A DNA stretch of 64,000 bases. Origin: Coriolopsis trogii. Its lineage: Eukaryota; Basidiomycota; Agaricomycetes; Polyporales; Polyporaceae. How positions within the stretch are numbered: position 1 is the stretch's first letter; every line of letters starts with the position of its first letter. Of the stretch, positions 35,526 through 47,521 are shown in pieces. The notes beneath the pieces were generated by a model. It ran no database searches, was not told the DNA's origin, and saw only the letters and a list, made by a program, of their open reading frames with translations. The stretch spans positions 2,604,001 through 2,668,000 of the forward strand of contig JAHYIO010000003.1 in assembly GCA_020543525.1 (NCBI GenBank), given 5' to 3'. A program made the translations under genes and the position numbers.

Positions 35526-38500
35526 ATGGAGACTCTCTTTGGCAAACGCAAGAATAGGCCCAGGCAGTCGTCTATCGTTGCTCAGGAGGCCAGCGACCGC
35601 AACCGCCCAGTCTCTGCCCTTTCCGTCGCCACTACACGCTCAGATTCGACTCGCAGCTCCCGTTACGCCGCCTCGACCTCTCTTTCCCCCTTCGACCCTC
35701 ACCACCACCACCTTTCAGGCATCCACAAGCATCACACTCAGCTAGACGAGTTCAACTTCCCCCGCCCCGAAAATGACGAGGAAATTGAGATGTTGTTCGA
35801 CAACATCATGCGCATGCGTGGCCTGGAGGACATCCCTCATCTCTCCATTGACCAGAAGTGGCACATCGTCTACAACGACGAGCAGATGCGCTGGGGCGAG
35901 GAGCGCAGGCGAGAGGAGCAGTCCCGCAAGCACAACGAGACCGGACAACAGACCACATTCTCAGAGGGGACTCCGGAGTGGTATATCAAGAAGTTCATGG
36001 ACAGGACAATCACTCCCAAGCAAGCGTCCAGCCTCCAGGTATCACTCAGGAGCAAGGAAATGAGGTCCGTCCTATGCGTTCTTTTTCGTAACTACTCTTG
36101 ACCTACGATGATCGATATGCAGCTGGTTTCGGCACTTTGTTGAGATGCAGGGAACGTCTGTACTTGGGCAAGCTTTGCAGAGCATAAGCAAGAAGGGTGT
36201 GCAGAGGTATGCTGCCCCCTTGTGACTCCCTATCCGTCGATTTGACCAGCCTTCCAGACGCAAGGACGATATAGAGCTCGAGTACGAGGTAGCAAAGTGC
36301 TTGAAACAGATCCTCAACCATCAGGTACGTCTTTCGGCAACGTTTCCCTGAACAACGCGACTCATTTGTTTTCAGTTCGCCGCAAACGACGCAATCAGCC
36401 ACCCCCAAATCCTCTCCCAGATAGCTTCGGCTCTCAACACCCCCCACCTGCCAACCAGGAAGATACTCCTTGACCTCCTCTGCTTCCTCGAGTATTACAA
36501 CGACGGTCAATGCCACAACCTAGTCGTCAGTGCTCTCGAATCCCTCAGTGCAGCCAACAACGAGGCGGGCAATCCATATGCATACTGGTTCAAGTCATTG
36601 GAGACCGCTCTCGCGGGAAGGGGCAGGATGGGCACTCTCGTGGGTGCAAGTGACGAAGTGAAGAGGCACGGTGGCATCGACCCGTCGCTGAATGACTACA
36701 CGGTGAGCAACCCGCCTGTATCCATCCTCCTAGACCGTCGTCTCAACACGTCCGTGTAGCTCTCCAACGTCATATTCATCAATGCGCTTATGATCAACAT
36801 CGAAGACCTGGACGTCCGAGTCCACCACCGTGCCCAGATGGATGCAGCGGGCCTGCAGAGCATCATCGAGCACTGTCGCTCGTTCGGCGTCGCGGTCATC
36901 GACAAGCAGCTGCAGATCCTGCAGCAGATGATCGAGGAGGACGAGACGAAGTTGAAGGAACGGATTGACCAGGCCATCCTCCGTGACCTTGCTAACCCCG
37001 AGGATGTGTACAACGCGCTCCGTGCCAAAACGGCCGACACGAAGGCGAAGGACCACTTCCTGTCCATCATGCAACATATGCTGCTCATCCGGGAGGAAGG
37101 GCCAGCGCTCGCGCACTACTACCAGCTCATCGACTCGTTAGTGGCCGATGTCGTACTCGACAAGAAGCTCGTGGGAGCAGAGCAGCGTCTCGGACATTCA
37201 GTTGAGCGTATCATCGCGCAGTTCAACGAAGCGGACAGACATCAGTATCTCGAGGACGAGCTCGTGAAGGCAAACGCGGCCGCCCTGCGCTTCCGGCTCG
37301 AGAAAGAAGCGCTCGAGGAGGAGGTCGCGCAAGGCGAAGGCGGGCTTGTCGGCTCGCTCAAGTCCAAGGTCGCGCGGCTGGAGGAGAAGCTGGCGATCTC
37401 GCGCGAGAACACGCAGAAGCTCCAGGGACAGCTCGAGACGCAGAAGTATGGGTACGAGGAGCAGATCTCACAGCTCGAGGCACAGATCATGGAGCTCTTC
37501 CGGATGCTCAAGGAGGTCAGCAAGGGTGTCGGCAAGATTATAGACCATGCGAGCGCCGGGGGTATGGACCGTAAGACGCTCATTGAGACGCTCGAGAAAC
37601 ATCTCCAGAGGGACAAGACAATCAGTATATTGGAGGGTCGTGGCAAGCGTCGGGAAGGTGTAAACGGGGCTGGGGATGAGGGCGAGGAGGAGGAGGAGGA
37701 GGAGACGCCAAAGAAGAGTGGTAGTCTGCGGAGGGGTCAGTTCACGTCCGGGCGAGGGAAGAAAGCACCGCGCGTTGCGCGTGTCTCGGAGGCGCAAACC
37801 GGGCGCACTTCACAGTTCATGGATGCCGACGACGACGACGAACAAGAGCAGATCCAACAGCAGATAGCTGAGGGCGCCATGGTCAGTATACGTATTCATC
37901 GCTCATTGTCCTTTGCTCATTGCTCCTCATGCAGTACTCTCCGCGTGACGGTGCATCGTCCAGCCCACGAAGCGTGCGCACGCCATCCCGAAGAAACAAG
38001 AATTTGCCTCGAACCCCTCTTGGCAGTGCGTAGTTGTCGTTCCACGACCTGATCATGCATCCTGATTGCCTTCTTTCCAGCACACTTTGTGCCCGATGAT
38101 GACAGCCGTAGTGTCTCGCTGGCCGAGACGATAGACGAGTTTGACGGCGATAGTGAGTTGCGGCGGTCAACCTCCACGCGCAGTGTGTCTTCAAACCCCA
38201 CAACAGAAGCGACGTCCGTCAGCTCGAACCTCTCAGTGGACACCAAGGGCTCGCCCGTCCAGCCGGGGTCGCTCGCCGAACAGCTGCGCAGACACCTCAC
38301 GAAACGTGGCCGGCCGCCATCCGAACCAAGTCCTCTCAATTCGCCGATGCCCCTCGACGAACCCGTGCCGCCCCTTCCACCTCCGCCTCCGCCGCCACCG
38401 CCCGGTGCGACTGCTGGTCCGCCACCACCTCCGCCACCTCCACCGCCGCCGCCTCCACCGCCTCCCCCTCCCCCTCCGCCCCCTGGAGGCAAACTGGGCA

Positions 38501-40800
38501 AATTCCCCGCCCCTCCACCACCGCCTCCGCCACCTGGTGGTGGCCCGCCCCCGCCCCCTCCTCCTCCAGGCGCACCGCCCCCGCCAGGCTTCGGGGCGGG
38601 CTCGGTGCGCACGTCGATGCTGGGCACGAACCTGCAGACGCTGCTCTCTGCGCGGAAGGACATCTCGATCACGCCGAGCACGAAGATGAAGCAGCTGCAG
38701 TGGGACAAGCTGCCGATGCAGCAGGCTGAGAAGACGGTGTTCAAGGAGCCGATGCACGAGGAGGAGTGGGTGAAGAAGCTCCAGATGGACGGCGTGTGGA
38801 CGGAGATGGAGGAGGACTTCAAGGCGAAGCAGCTCGTGATCAATTTGATGGGTGCGTTTCGTCGTGCTGTGATTTGAGTGAAGTTTGTGAGAGTGTGCGG
38901 ATGGACTGATGCTCGTGTGTAGCCAAGCAGAAGCGCGCGGAACTGAAGAGTGTGCTCGACCCGCAGACCAAGAAGCGAGTCGGTGAGTATAGTCAGGGCT
39001 ATTTGAGAACATGATCACTGATAATCGCTCAGAGATCCTCATACAGACCGTCAAGAGGCTCCAGCCCGAGGAGCTTGCCCTTCGCATCCGCGACTTCGAT
39101 CAGGAGGTCTGCACGCAACTGTTCCTCAGCGAGTTGAAGCCCGTGCTGCCCAATCCCGAACAGGTGAGTATGTGCTCGCTTCAGAGGAGCGCCTCGTTAT
39201 GACGTCGCCTCTGCTTTGGTGTACAGGTCGGGAAGCTCAACATTTATCGCAATGCCGAACCAGAAGAGCTCGCAGGCCTTCATCCTGCGGATCGTCTTAT
39301 GGTGCAGCTCATCAAGATCGACCGGCTTCGGCCTCGAATCGAAGGCATGTTGTACAAATGCATGTTTGACGAAACGTGGGGCCTGCTTGACGATGTCGGT
39401 CTATCTCTCACGATATTTCGGCCCTTATTGCTCACTGCGATCACTGTAGAGCGCGCGCAAGTTGTCCGAGGCGGGCAAGTCGTTGCTAAACGCTACGCAC
39501 TTCAAGGAGTTACTGAGCGTAAGCTGGTTCCGGTGATTGTAAGATGTGCGTGCCGCTGACCGGGACACATGTCTAGCTCATTCTGCTCATTGGTAACTAC
39601 ATGAACGGAACTGGTGTAAAGGGTGGTGCGTTCGGATTCCGTGTCAGCAGTATTAACAAGGTACGCCTTCTATCAGCCTTGTCCATGAGGGTCACATGCT
39701 GATTGTCATATAGCTGGTCGATACGAAGTCATTACACAACACTACTTTGCTGCACTTCCTCGAGCGTACCGTCGCAAAGCACTTCCCCGACATGGAGGCG
39801 TTCCTGGATGAGCTTGCTGCTCCCGCAGAGGCGTACAGAGGTAAGAGGAATTGTCACAACGTGTATATAATTCAGGACTGATTGTTGGTCACAAAGTAAA
39901 CCTGCACGATGTTCGCAAATCTCTCGGTGAACTTCGGGAAGGGTTGAAGACGATCCGGAAGGAACTCACGGATCACTTCTCCGACATGGACCTCAACGAT
40001 AAGTATGGCAAGCAGATGTGGTCCTTCATTGGCAAAGCAACGAGTCAACTCGAGGACCTTGTCGACGACGTGAATCATGCTGAATCGACCTTCTTCGAAG
40101 TGGTCAAATACTATGGAGAGGACGAGAAGAACATGAGCTCCTCAGAGTTCTACGGCGTCTTCAAGACCTTCGTAACGTCGTACAAGGTCCGTTCATGGCT
40201 TGAGTGCAAAGGACTCGAAACTGACGTGAGATTGCATTGTAGAAATGCCGGGCTGAGAATATGGCACTTGCGGAGGAGCGTCAAGCTGTGGAGAAGCGCA
40301 GACAAGCGCAAGAAGACGCCAGAGCCAACAAGGCCAAGCCGCAAGAGGTCATCGAACAGACCGAAGAGGACAACGCTGCCTTGGACAATCTGTTGGAGAA
40401 GCTTCGCAATGGCGACACCGTCGGTCGGAAAGCACGGCGGACGAAGGCACGGGGTCGCAACAGTGTGGCCCAGGCCCCGGCTGCGCCGCTTACGCTCAAC
40501 ACCGACGTGCTACTGAGCGCCAACACTGGCGACACTGTCGACATCGCACGAGACATGCTCATGCGCTTGAAGTCGGACGGCTTCGATGCGATGACGCCCT
40601 CGACACCGACGGTGGCGAGCATGCGACGGACACGACGATTCAAGAAGGATTCCGAGGACGTGGCCGCGTTGGCCGCGCTGCAGGAGAGCATCTCGCCGGA
40701 CGAGCTCCCGCACGAAGACTCTCCGGATACCCCAGTCGGCACTGAACCGCCGCCTATAATATTGGACTCGATAGAAGAGCAACCTGACCCTAGTAGTTAG
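35526..40800 (+). CDS. Diaphanous-related formin (GBD-FH3-FH1-FH2-DAD)
   Basis: Nucleates unbranched actin filaments at growth sites; orthologous to the Bni1/SepA/For3 type. Domains in order: a Ser/Arg/His-rich start; a GTPase-binding region (ENDEEIEMLFDNIMRMRGL, then LSIDQKWHIVYNDEQ); FH3 repeats through HLPTRKILLDLLCFLEYYN and HFLSIMQHMLLIREE; a coiled coil (LEEKLAISRENTQKLQGQLE); an FH1 region with long proline runs (38365-38590); and FH2 with STKMKQLQWDKLP, LAEERQAVEKRRQAQE and NLHDVRKSLGELREGLK. Near 40380 a DAD-like motif LDNLLEKLRNGD with downstream RKARRTKARGR implies autoinhibition released by Rho GTPases. Roughly 1500 residues, 14 or so introns, stop at 40798-40800. The Rho gene at the left edge of the window is a possible, untested, upstream partner. 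Confidence 0.93.
38365..38590 (+). repeat. Proline-codon repeat of the formin FH1 domain
   Basis: A (ccg/ccc/cct/cca)n stretch encoding uninterrupted proline runs of up to about 17 residues separated by GATAG, GGKLGKFPA and GG. These are profilin-binding sites. Simple-sequence nature makes copy number prone to variation between strains and to assembly error. Confidence 0.9.
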
Positions 40801-41531
40801 CTGTATCCCTCCAATCGTTACACGGATTTATATCGCCTTCTCCGAGTTTCCCGCCACATCGCATGGTTGTATACCCGTGACACTGTATAGCTTACTGCTC
40901 TCGACATTGCTGCGTAGTTTTTGACTCTCCTACTCTACACGATGTATTCCAATTTCATTACAGTCATTCTTCCTGTCTTAAGAGCAGACACACTTGATGT
41001 CTGGGCGCCTCTAAAGCATTGTTCGAACAGAGTGGTTAACAATCAACCCGATGACCATATAAATTGCCCGCTTTGCGAACGGGCGCAAGGTACGCCAGCA
41101 ATACGTGATTTGAAATAACAATGGACACTCTTTCATGATTACCCATCCCGAGACGAAGCCCGAGAGCTGAGTCACACGCTGCATTAGCGTCGGACGTAGG
41201 GTAGTCTTTCCAACTGTATGAGCTCATGCTATCGACAGGCGTCCGTCTAGCTTACTCACCAAACTGAATATCCTACATGCACTACACTGAACAAAAGTGG
41301 TGAATATCTCCTACCTGAGGAGCGGAAGGAATACTACGGCAACGGACAAAGATGCCCGTACCCATTCAACACATCCTAATCCAACTTGCAGCTGTGTCAA
41401 ATCAACGGCCTTAGAATCAGGGCGCGGAGGAACCTGTTTCTCTCGAGCTTAAATAGCGTTAGACAGTGGCAGGCAGTCAACACGCACATTCTCCCCTGAC
41501 CCATCATAGTAACGCCTCCGGATAGATCGTG
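40801..41531. other. Intergenic region between formin and DUF3237 gene
   Basis: About 730 bases, AT-richer than its neighbours. It contains formin 3' sequence and the promoter of the secreted protein, including ttaaatagc near 41450, possibly a TATA-like element about 80 bases before the ATG. No gene seen. Confidence 0.45.
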
Positions 41532-42220
41532 ATGCGTCTCTCCACCTCTATATCAACGCTCGCCGCCACCTTTGCCATGGTGGTCGCCACAAAAGCCGCG
41601 CTCACTCCAGCCGCTTTGCCGAAATTCGAGCCACTCTTCGTGGGCAGCTACGAGATCGGAGACGTCGACTTCATCAATGGCACGACCTTTGGCACTCGCG
41701 TCCGCGTCGCGGTCACTGGGTGAGCTCCGGGTTTCGAGTCAAATCGTCCAAATTGTTGACTACTCGTTCGCCTCCTTGTGCAGTGGCAATTTCACTGATC
41801 TTGCTGGGAACCTCGTCGCCACCGTTCTTCCGACCGCGGACACGGGCATCATCAGCGACGAGTCTGGCACTTTCTTCCTGGACCTTGTCTTGCCTTTGCG
41901 TTGGGCGGTAGATGGCAAGTTAGCTTACCTGCGCTCTCAAGGACCGGGGTACGTCGTCTCTGCTGATTGTTTAACAATCCCACTCTCACCTCTGTATTAT
42001 CGGCGGTTTAGGATCATTGGCGTGACAGACCTGGCATACACGTTAGCACACTCGTACATCCAATCTCTGCCCTACTAACTCACCTCATCAACAATGCAGA
42101 CATGTGGAGACCGACTCAGAGACGTACAAAAGTCTGAACAGTCGTCTCATTCTCATCAACACGACCTTTGTGGAGGGTAGGAACGCTCCTCCAATCGTGA
42201 CGGTATTTGCTGCGATATGA
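41532..42220 (+). CDS. Secreted DUF3237 protein
   Basis: A small protein with a signal peptide (MRLSTSISTLAATFAMVVATKAA) followed by the DUF3237 pattern. FEPLFVGSYEIGDVDF is the strand-rich start. After an intron, GGNFTDLAGNLVATVLPTAD is the typical 'GG-F-G-L-G-V-L-GGAD' core, followed by ISDESGTFFLDLVLPL and GKLAYLRSQGPG. The last exon reads HVETDSETYKSLNSRLILIN, corresponding to the family's 'F-T-Y-WLN' end. It closes VFAAI at TGA 42218-42220. Four exons, about 170 residues. The family forms small beta-barrels of unknown function. Secretion is inferred from the leader only. The gene is convergent with the aminopeptidase gene, 159 bases apart. Confidence 0.75.
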
Positions 42221-42379
42221 GAGTTCATGGTAGTCATGTTACACCTACAGCTATGATCAAGTAACAGTACGCATTCAATGATGTCGAATTGGCCCTAAGA
42301 TCTTTCGATTGCGCAACATGAGCTTCTGACATTGTATCCGGAGTAGATGGGGATGAGCAGCATCTACATGCAAGATCAT

Positions 42380-45300
42380 TCAAAGTTTCGGTACTTGTTT
42401 CTCCAACCATTGCGCTAGCTCATCCGTGGAGCGCTAAATGGGGTTGCATACGTCACAACACAGTCCAATAGATCGCCCAGTACTCATGTCACTCACCTCG
42501 ATCCAAGCCGCGCGGGAGCGGATTGAGTCTAGGGTTTGACGGAGAGCCATATCAAATTTGGACGTGTCCTTGCCCTGTGACACAATCAGCAGACGCCTCT
42601 GAAGATAGCGTGCTGGGACACTACCTTGAAGAACGCAGCGGTCTCCTCGTAGTCCTTCTCCGTTGACAATCCGCCGAACGAGGTCTGGTGAGCCCAAAGT
42701 GATTAATAATTATCTGACTAGGGAAAGTGGTCGGAGTTACCTCTATCCAACGGATGAGAACCGTAAAATTCCCAGCGTATCGCTTTTCGAACTACTCTCC
42801 ACATTAGATACCCATCGTGCGATGCCTGTCTCCTAGGAGAGACGTCCAAAGGCCTGAGCGATAACATACCGTGGCGAAGTGTTCCTTGAACTTTTCAGCC
42901 AAGAACTTCCTGGTGACGAAGTTCCGCTGCAGCCCACGGGCGTAATAGAACGTGTCCTGGTCCCGTGCCTCCTTCAGAATGAAATCGAACGTCTCCTCCG
43001 CGGTAGTGAGATCCTGACTCGCGCCCATGGCGACCATGGCGGAAAGGCCCTGGAACGGGTTCTTCGGCTTCAACACGATGCGCCTAATGGCCTCCCATTC
43101 GGGCCGACCGCCCTCTCGTACAGCCTGGTGGCTTTGTTAGCCCGGTGTTGTGCGTCGGCGGAATCAGGGCATCTCACGATTTTGTATGTCACCATTGTCA
43201 AATCGCTCGGGATTTTCGAATCATCACCGGTCGCCAAGAAGTGCGCAAACCGGCTCTTCAACTCGTCGATCACCCTGCAGGTAGCGGCAAGGTGAGCGTG
43301 ATGATCTGCCAAACTCGATTTCAGGCTTACCAGGGGTCACCCGCGTCAGCGGCCTGCTCGATGGCGGTGGTACGCAATTGCTGGATGTCATAGGTATCCG
43401 AGTCAGAGTACTCAAAGCCATATCGCTTGACAAGCGGCACAAAGAGCTCCTGCCACACACAACTATGTTGTCACAAAGACCATGGTTCCGATAGGAATAA
43501 GCCGCGTACCCTGCGGAATGCGTTCAACTTCTTCGTGACATGTGAATTCTCCCACCATGTAGAGGTGATCGCCGACAAATTTGACGCGATGGCGCTCCAG
43601 ACCAAGTCTAGCATTCCACGTCAACATCCTTGGGATTTTTCTGGGCAAATAGGATAGGCCAACAGAACTCACGCTCTTTCTCTCCTCGGAGGGCGTTGAT
43701 GAGCCCGAGCGCGCTGCTGACAGGGGTGTATCCGGCCTTCGATAGAGCGAGTGCATCCGAAACGAGACCGATCCTGTCTGACAAAGAGAATGGGGAACCC
43801 TCAGCTGCGGCTGTCTCCCCGAGTTTTAGAAGCCGCTCTGATGAGTATCGAACCGCGTCTGCCAAACCGTGAGCAGAATTCACGCGAATACCAAGATGAC
43901 GGGGAACTCACAGAAGCCTGTTGTGTCCGCGTTTAACTTGAATGCTTTGCTCGTGTCCAAGGGTATGAACTTCTCTCGCTCGTCGAGCAGGATGTCCTTA
44001 TCCAGTATTACCTTCCCATCCTCGGACACAGTGACGATATTCAATGGAATGGTCCTAAGCGCGTCAGTTGAGACGTAGATCAGCAGTGATGTCGGTTACA
44101 TACCAGATAGTTTCATTGTCCTTCGGATCCGCCGGGCCTGTCTCCAAAAACCTGTCTTGACGTACATGAATGCCGCCGTCCTTCTCCGTCACCGTTATCA
44201 CAGGGTAACCCATCTAGAAGCGAAGGTAAAGTTGAATCATATAATACTCAGGCTTAGAGTGATAATACCTTCTTGACCCAGTTGTCCATCATGTTCGGAA
44301 TGTCGAGGTTTGTCGCGGCTTGTATACCTTCCCAGAGATCCTTGGTGACGCTGTTCTTGTACATGTGCCTTTTCAGATAGATAGAGACACCTTTCACGAA
44401 GCGATCTTCGCCGACATAACTCGCCAACATACGAAGCACTGTGCAGATGTGAGACCAGTAACGTTCCGGTCATTTATATCACCTACCCGATGCCGCCTTG
44501 GCGTATGAGAGGTTGTCGAATATCTGTCCATAGTGACATACAGCGACCATTGCCGTCCAGTTCAGAACAAATTGCTCACCTGATTAATCATGTTCGCATC
44601 AGGACACTCGACCTCAATCGGGTGAGATGAGAGTTTGGCGTCCAAAGCCCGGGCTGGGTAGAAGTTTGTCATCAAGAACTCCGCGTCGAGCTTCCATTCC
44701 GGGAAGACTCTGGAGTAGAATACCTCAGCGTCTTGTCAATTGCGCCTCCAGCCTACCATACTCACTTGTCTGCAAATTCGTCAGCTATGTACTCGACAGA
44801 GTGGGGGCTTCCTTACCCAGAATGATCTTCTCTCCCATCTGTAGCAACCGAAGTGGGTACAGGAAATAGAGACAGACGGTCATCAACTCACGAGAGTGGC
44901 AAATCCTGAAGACACATTTCAGCCAAACTGCGCGTTGTTCGCTCTACTTGAGATCGTACCTTCATTCAGATACAAGTTATCCCACCATTCCATCGTCGTG
45001 ATGTTGCCAAACCTGCACGGTAATGTGTTCACGGGCTGTCATGACAGAGAAATGGAGATTGCATACCACATATGGGCTACTTCGTGGCATTGGGTCGTGG
45101 CAACTGCCTGTTTTGAATGTGTATCGGCCGAATTCGGGTCCAACAAGTATGCTTGCGTGCGACCTGTGATGAGGCCCTACGCTGTAGCATGAGTACGATG
45201 CTCTTTATGCTCTCTATGTAGCGTCTCACCCAGTTCTCCATAGCGCCTGAGTCGAAGTCGCTTGCCTAGTCAGGCGAAAGGACGTCAACAACATACACAG

Positions 45301-46725
45301 GTCCAGTATGACAGTATACACGTACAACAAGCGTGTCCAGCTTCGGCAGCGGGTACTCGATGTCAAAAACCTCCTCATAGAGCGGAAGGACCATGCGCTT
45401 GACATCGAGAGCAAATTGAGCCTGGGAGATGATGTCCGCCGTGGCTGTCAAGAATAAGCATTAGTGGTTCCCCTGGTGAACGAGAGCAAATCTCACGTAC
45501 CGTAAATACGCAAGGGGCGTACTTTCCCGCTAAGTGGACTCTTGTACGAGCTCTCAAGGTACTCGAAGGGTCCATTCGCGTAGGCCACAAGATACGTCGA
45601 CACCTATAAGACGTGTATCAAACACAGCCACGGCACCGACAATGAACATACTCACCGGAGGCGTCGTCTCAAACTTCGTAACCTTCCACTGACCAGCATC
45701 CGTTACGGCGGACATCTTCTTGGCGAGCCAAGAGTTTGCGGGCACGCTCCCCGGCTTGTACACCGCTTCCGAAACGGCTGGCATGTTGCTCAGATTGACA
45801 GAGCCGGCGCGCGAGACGAGCGTAACGGCAAAGGTAGCCTTCAAAAGGGGCTCGTCCCAGCACGGGAACGCTCTCCTTGCGGCAGTAGGCTGAAGGTGTG
45901 CGAACCTCAGCATGCAGGTCCACAAATCGCAGGGCGAACTATCGACTTGTACCTCAAACTGCGTGAGACTATACGTGACCTTACCGTCAGGCCCTCCTGT
46001 CGACTTGTAGTACCCCAGCATGTCGCCCGTCAGGGGCCCCTTGAACGAGACCGACAGCCGGGCTTTCGAATCTGCAGGGAGGGCCTTGGAGAACGTGAAA
46101 ATGCCCCGCTCGTACGTCTCGTCAAACTCTCTAGAGACCGCACTTTGGACGTCGCCCGAGCCCGCTACGACGAGCGAGACATCGCCGAGCTCAAGGTTCG
46201 CCGTGTTCAAAACGAGCGTCGCCGTTTCCTTCTTGACGTGCAAGCTGCCAGCGAGCCACGTATAACACGTCAGCGAGCATTGCTCTGGAAAAGAGAGAGG
46301 AGAGAGGCGGCCTACTCGATGTGCACGATACCCTCAAACGTCGCGTTCTCGAGATCGGTGAAGACGGTGAGGTCATAATGGGCCGGCTTGACGTCGGTCG
46401 GAAGACGGTATGAGTCCTGGGGCGCAGTGGTCTGCGCAGAAGCGGAGGCAGACTGTGTCAGTGGATGTGTAACAGTCGAGCAATGCCTCTGGTGAAGGAG
46501 CGGTGTCGAGCGTGCGAGTACAAGCTTTGACAAACGGAAGCCTGACGAATGGGTGGAAAGCGGCTGGGTGCCAGTCTCGCGGTGGCTCGCTGTCAATTGT
46601 ACCGCAGGAAGGCAGCGACTGGCAGGAACATGAAAGTATCGAGAAGATACTGGCTGTCCTTGGGGAAGAGGCGGAAGGCGACGGAGAGGGCGTGCACAGG
46701 GCCTCATGGTCTCCGTGGCACTCAA
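42380..46725 (-). CDS. M1 zinc aminopeptidase (puromycin-sensitive/Ape2-Aap1 type) with presequence-like N-terminus
   Basis: Removes N-terminal residues from peptides. The exons show the M1 order: SYRLPTDVKPAHYDLTVFTD, RRAFPCWDEP, the substrate-binding GAMENWG (about 45215-45250), the zinc site HEVAH with MWFGN (45080-45110) and the third ligand in LYLNEGFATLM (about 45000). Then come DNLSYAKAASVLRM and the ERAP-like C-terminal helical domain, ending STDELAQWLEKQVPKL at TGA 42380-42382. There are twenty or so short introns. From ATG 46725 the protein has about 95 extra residues before the catalytic part, rich in Arg, Ser and Leu with few acidic residues (MRPCARPLRRLPPLP...), suggesting mitochondrial import. 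Dual targeting is possible, as reported for yeast Ape2. HEVAHMWFGN differs slightly from the common HELAHQWFGN. Confidence 0.9.
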
Positions 46726-47521
46726 TCAGGAGCTGTGTACTACCTGTAGGTGTCTATGTACGACCCCTCTCGGCTAGTAGCGCTATCGCGATTCGAGACG
46801 CCAACGGTCCACGCAATCTATACTCTGCTTCCCAATGCTAGAAATTAGGTACATACCTCGAGCTCCTTACTATGCATAGTCATGCTGTATAACTTGGTAG
46901 GCTTCAGGTTCCAAGGAAAGAGGCTGCGAGCAGGCAAGGGCTCCCCTAGGTAGTGTCACTTTTCCGCCCAGGCTGTCACGGTTAGTCACGGTACAGGGCC
47001 GCGCTACACTTTGTAGGCGGTGTTTGTATGTACCCAACATGTCTATCAGAGCGGGTACACAACCCTCAGATGTAGAGTAACAAAAAGATACGGATACGTA
47101 GATACATCGCTCGACCAGCTCGTCACCGCCCGACTCCCACCTCCCGACGGTCCACGTCAACGTCGCGGTCTACGAGTGGCGAGCGCAGGTAAGAGTCCAT
47201 TATACCACAGCCGACATTATGTCGATGGGCGCGCGAGCGCGGGGGTGCGGCAAGACTATAGAACAGAGAGGAGACCATCGACTAGGAATGAAGAATGTAC
47301 AACCGACAAAACGAGACGAGACGAGACGCAAAACAAGAGGATATGCATGTAATAAACAGCCAGAAAAACAGCGACGTATTCGGTTTCTCGTACGTTAGGC
47401 GGCATGGGTGGTGGGAAAGCAAAAACGCGAGGACATGGAAACAGCGTGACATAGGAGGGAAGGGGCACGAGACAGTGGAGAGATGTCGAGAATCGAGAAG
47501 GGTGGCGCAGGACGAGGACAT
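46726..47521. other. Intergenic region, aminopeptidase upstream / Rsp5 downstream
   Basis: About 800 bases. It contains the aminopeptidase promoter and the Rsp5 3' region, and a short gagac microsatellite (cgagacgagacgagacgc at about 47312-47329). No gene seen. Confidence 0.45.

Noticed and set aside
37917..38843. 308-codon minus-strand ORF rich in glycine
   Set aside because: Antisense of the formin FH1 proline repeat; a shadow of the real gene.
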